Source of the DNA: Planctomycetota bacterium
GTDB taxonomy: Bacteria; Planctomycetota; Phycisphaerae; Phycisphaerales; UBA5793
Direction: 5' to 3'
NCBI GenBank assembly: GCA_963205185.1
Contig: CAUJHZ010000030.1
Location: 1 to 64,000, forward strand
DNA: 64,000 nucleotides
The translations under genes and the position numbers were made by a program. Numbering within the stretch: position 1 is the stretch's first letter; every line of letters begins with the position of its first letter. Below, piece by piece: positions 63,233-64,000 of the stretch. The notes under the pieces were generated by a model that was not told where the DNA came from, made no database searches, and worked only from the letters and a program-made list of their open reading frames with translations.

Positions 63233-64000
63233 TCAGGTTCGCACGGCGGCCGGCCGCACCGTCTGCACCGTTGGCGCCGGATTCTCATCTTCGAAAGCAG
63301 CGGGCGTGGAGGCTGGCGCCTCGCGCCGCGGCCGGGGCGTCTCGACCCGCTCCTGGCGCTCGGCGCCGCTGAGCGCCTGCTCGTAGACGCGGCAGGTCAG
63401 ATCCACCATCTGATCGAGATTGAAACAGGCGTCCACGTACTCCTGCGCCGCCACCGCGAACTGCTCGCGCATGGCGCCGCTGGTGAGCAGGCGCTGCAAC
63501 CCAATGACCAGGGCGGCGACATCATCCACGCTGCTGATGTAGCCGGTGGCGCCGTGGGATACCGCATCCGCCGTGCCGCCCGCATCGGTCGCGACGACCG
63601 GCACGCCGATGTGCTGGGCCTCGAGCGCGACGTTCGGGCATCCTTCGTAGCGGCTGGTGAGCAGCAGGACGTCCGCGGCGCTCATGATCTCGACCACATC
63701 GCTCACGCGACCCAGCAGCGTCACCGTCTGCTCCAGATTCCTTCGCGCGATGATCTCGCGGACGCGCGCCTCCAGCGGGCCGCTCCCGGCCACGATGACG
63801 CGGACTTTGGGAAGCCGCTCGCGGAGCAGCGTGATGACCTTGAGCATCAGTTCAGGCTGTTTTTCTTCGTCGAGCCGATTGACCACCGCGACCACCGGCG
63901 CCTCGGTCGGCAGGCCCAGCCGCTGCCGGGCAGCGCGCCGCTGAGCGGGCGTCGGCCGGTCGAAATGCTCGCGGAAGAGGCCGTTGAAGACGATGTGAAA
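63233..64000 (-). CDS. Family 4 glycosyltransferase, C-terminal part (5' end outside window)
   Basis: The frame is open to the window edge (255 residues visible, starting FHIVFNGLFREHF). The GT-B C-terminal domain motifs are evident: VVAVVNRLDEEKQPELML, VRVIVAGSGPLEARVREI, ITLLGRVSDVVE-like text and SRYEGCPNVALEAQHIGVPV with VATDAGG, which is the EX7E donor site region. An Ala/Pro/Arg-rich tail follows. It transfers a sugar from a nucleotide donor in surface polysaccharide synthesis. It is upstream of the four-module methyltransferase and probably in its operon. Confidence 0.88.
   Translation of the reverse strand, partial: FHIVFNGLFREHFDRPTPAQRRAARQRLGLPTEAPVVAVVNRLDEEKQPELMLKVITLLRERLPKVRVIVAGSGPLEARVREIIARRNLEQTVTLLGRVSDVVEIMSAADVLLLTSRYEGCPNVALEAQHIGVPVVATDAGGTADAVSHGATGYISSVDDVAALVIGLQRLLTSGAMREQFAVAAQEYVDACFNLDQMVDLTCRVYEQALSGAERQERVETPRPRREAPASTPAAFEDENPAPTVQTVRPAAVRT

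Overview
The window is a GC-rich, densely packed bacterial chromosome segment, most likely from a planctomycete of the Phycisphaerae type. This placement is inferred from the gene complement: a PurS-PurL fusion, futalosine-route MqnA, a flgF-flgG-flgA-flgH-flgI-flgJ-flgN-flgK-flgL-fliW-csrA-fliC order, dockerin-like calcium loops in a pilus protein, a divergent sigma-70-like regulator and a short dispersed 'AESAESAE'-type repeat. No rRNA, tRNA or CRISPR was recognised.

Layout. 1-142 holds the end of an IS110-type element. 137-9773 is mostly housekeeping: a DUF309 protein, a lipoprotein-like TPR/SPOR protein, purSL, a HIT protein, leucyl aminopeptidase, a small zinc-ribbon membrane protein, a nitrilase-family amidase, a BtpA-family protein and a SCO1-type lipoprotein. 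9959-21653 is a type IV pilus / type II secretion-like operon: pilM, pilN, pilO, a PilP-like gene, pilB, pilT, pilC, two pseudopilins and a large PilX-like protein with calcium-binding loops. 21659-25406 carries a NeuD-type acyltransferase, a split zinc-ribbon membrane protein, mqnA and a divergent sigma-70-like protein.

25561-39742 is the flagellar region. It opens with a good sigma-54 promoter candidate, runs through rod, ring, chaperone and hook-junction genes into fliW and csrA, and ends with two flagellins of identical length. The second flagellin has a sigma-28 promoter candidate and a long structured leader. Both flagellin Shine-Dalgarno sequences can be drawn in hairpins, which fits the FliW/CsrA pair encoded just upstream. 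Pili and flagella together suggest a motile swarmer and surface-attached lifestyle.

39793-54660 is mixed: an epimerase, a cysteine-less redoxin, a large FAD/Fe-S oxidoreductase, lysA, bpt, der, a cysteine desulfurase, dnaE and a small membrane protein. 54703-64000 begins with an HTTM-like membrane protein and then, on the minus strand, a surface-polysaccharide cluster: a glycosyltransferase (running off the window), a protein with four tandem methyltransferase-like domains, a Wzt-type ABC ATPase, and a methyltransferase-TylF fusion.

Most worth a second look: the four-domain methyltransferase-like protein, the sigma-70-like regulator with N-terminal helix-turn-helix segments, and a recurring arrangement in which a TANNNT box lies only 5-10 bases before the start codon of ten genes with no evident ribosome-binding site, suggesting leaderless mRNAs.
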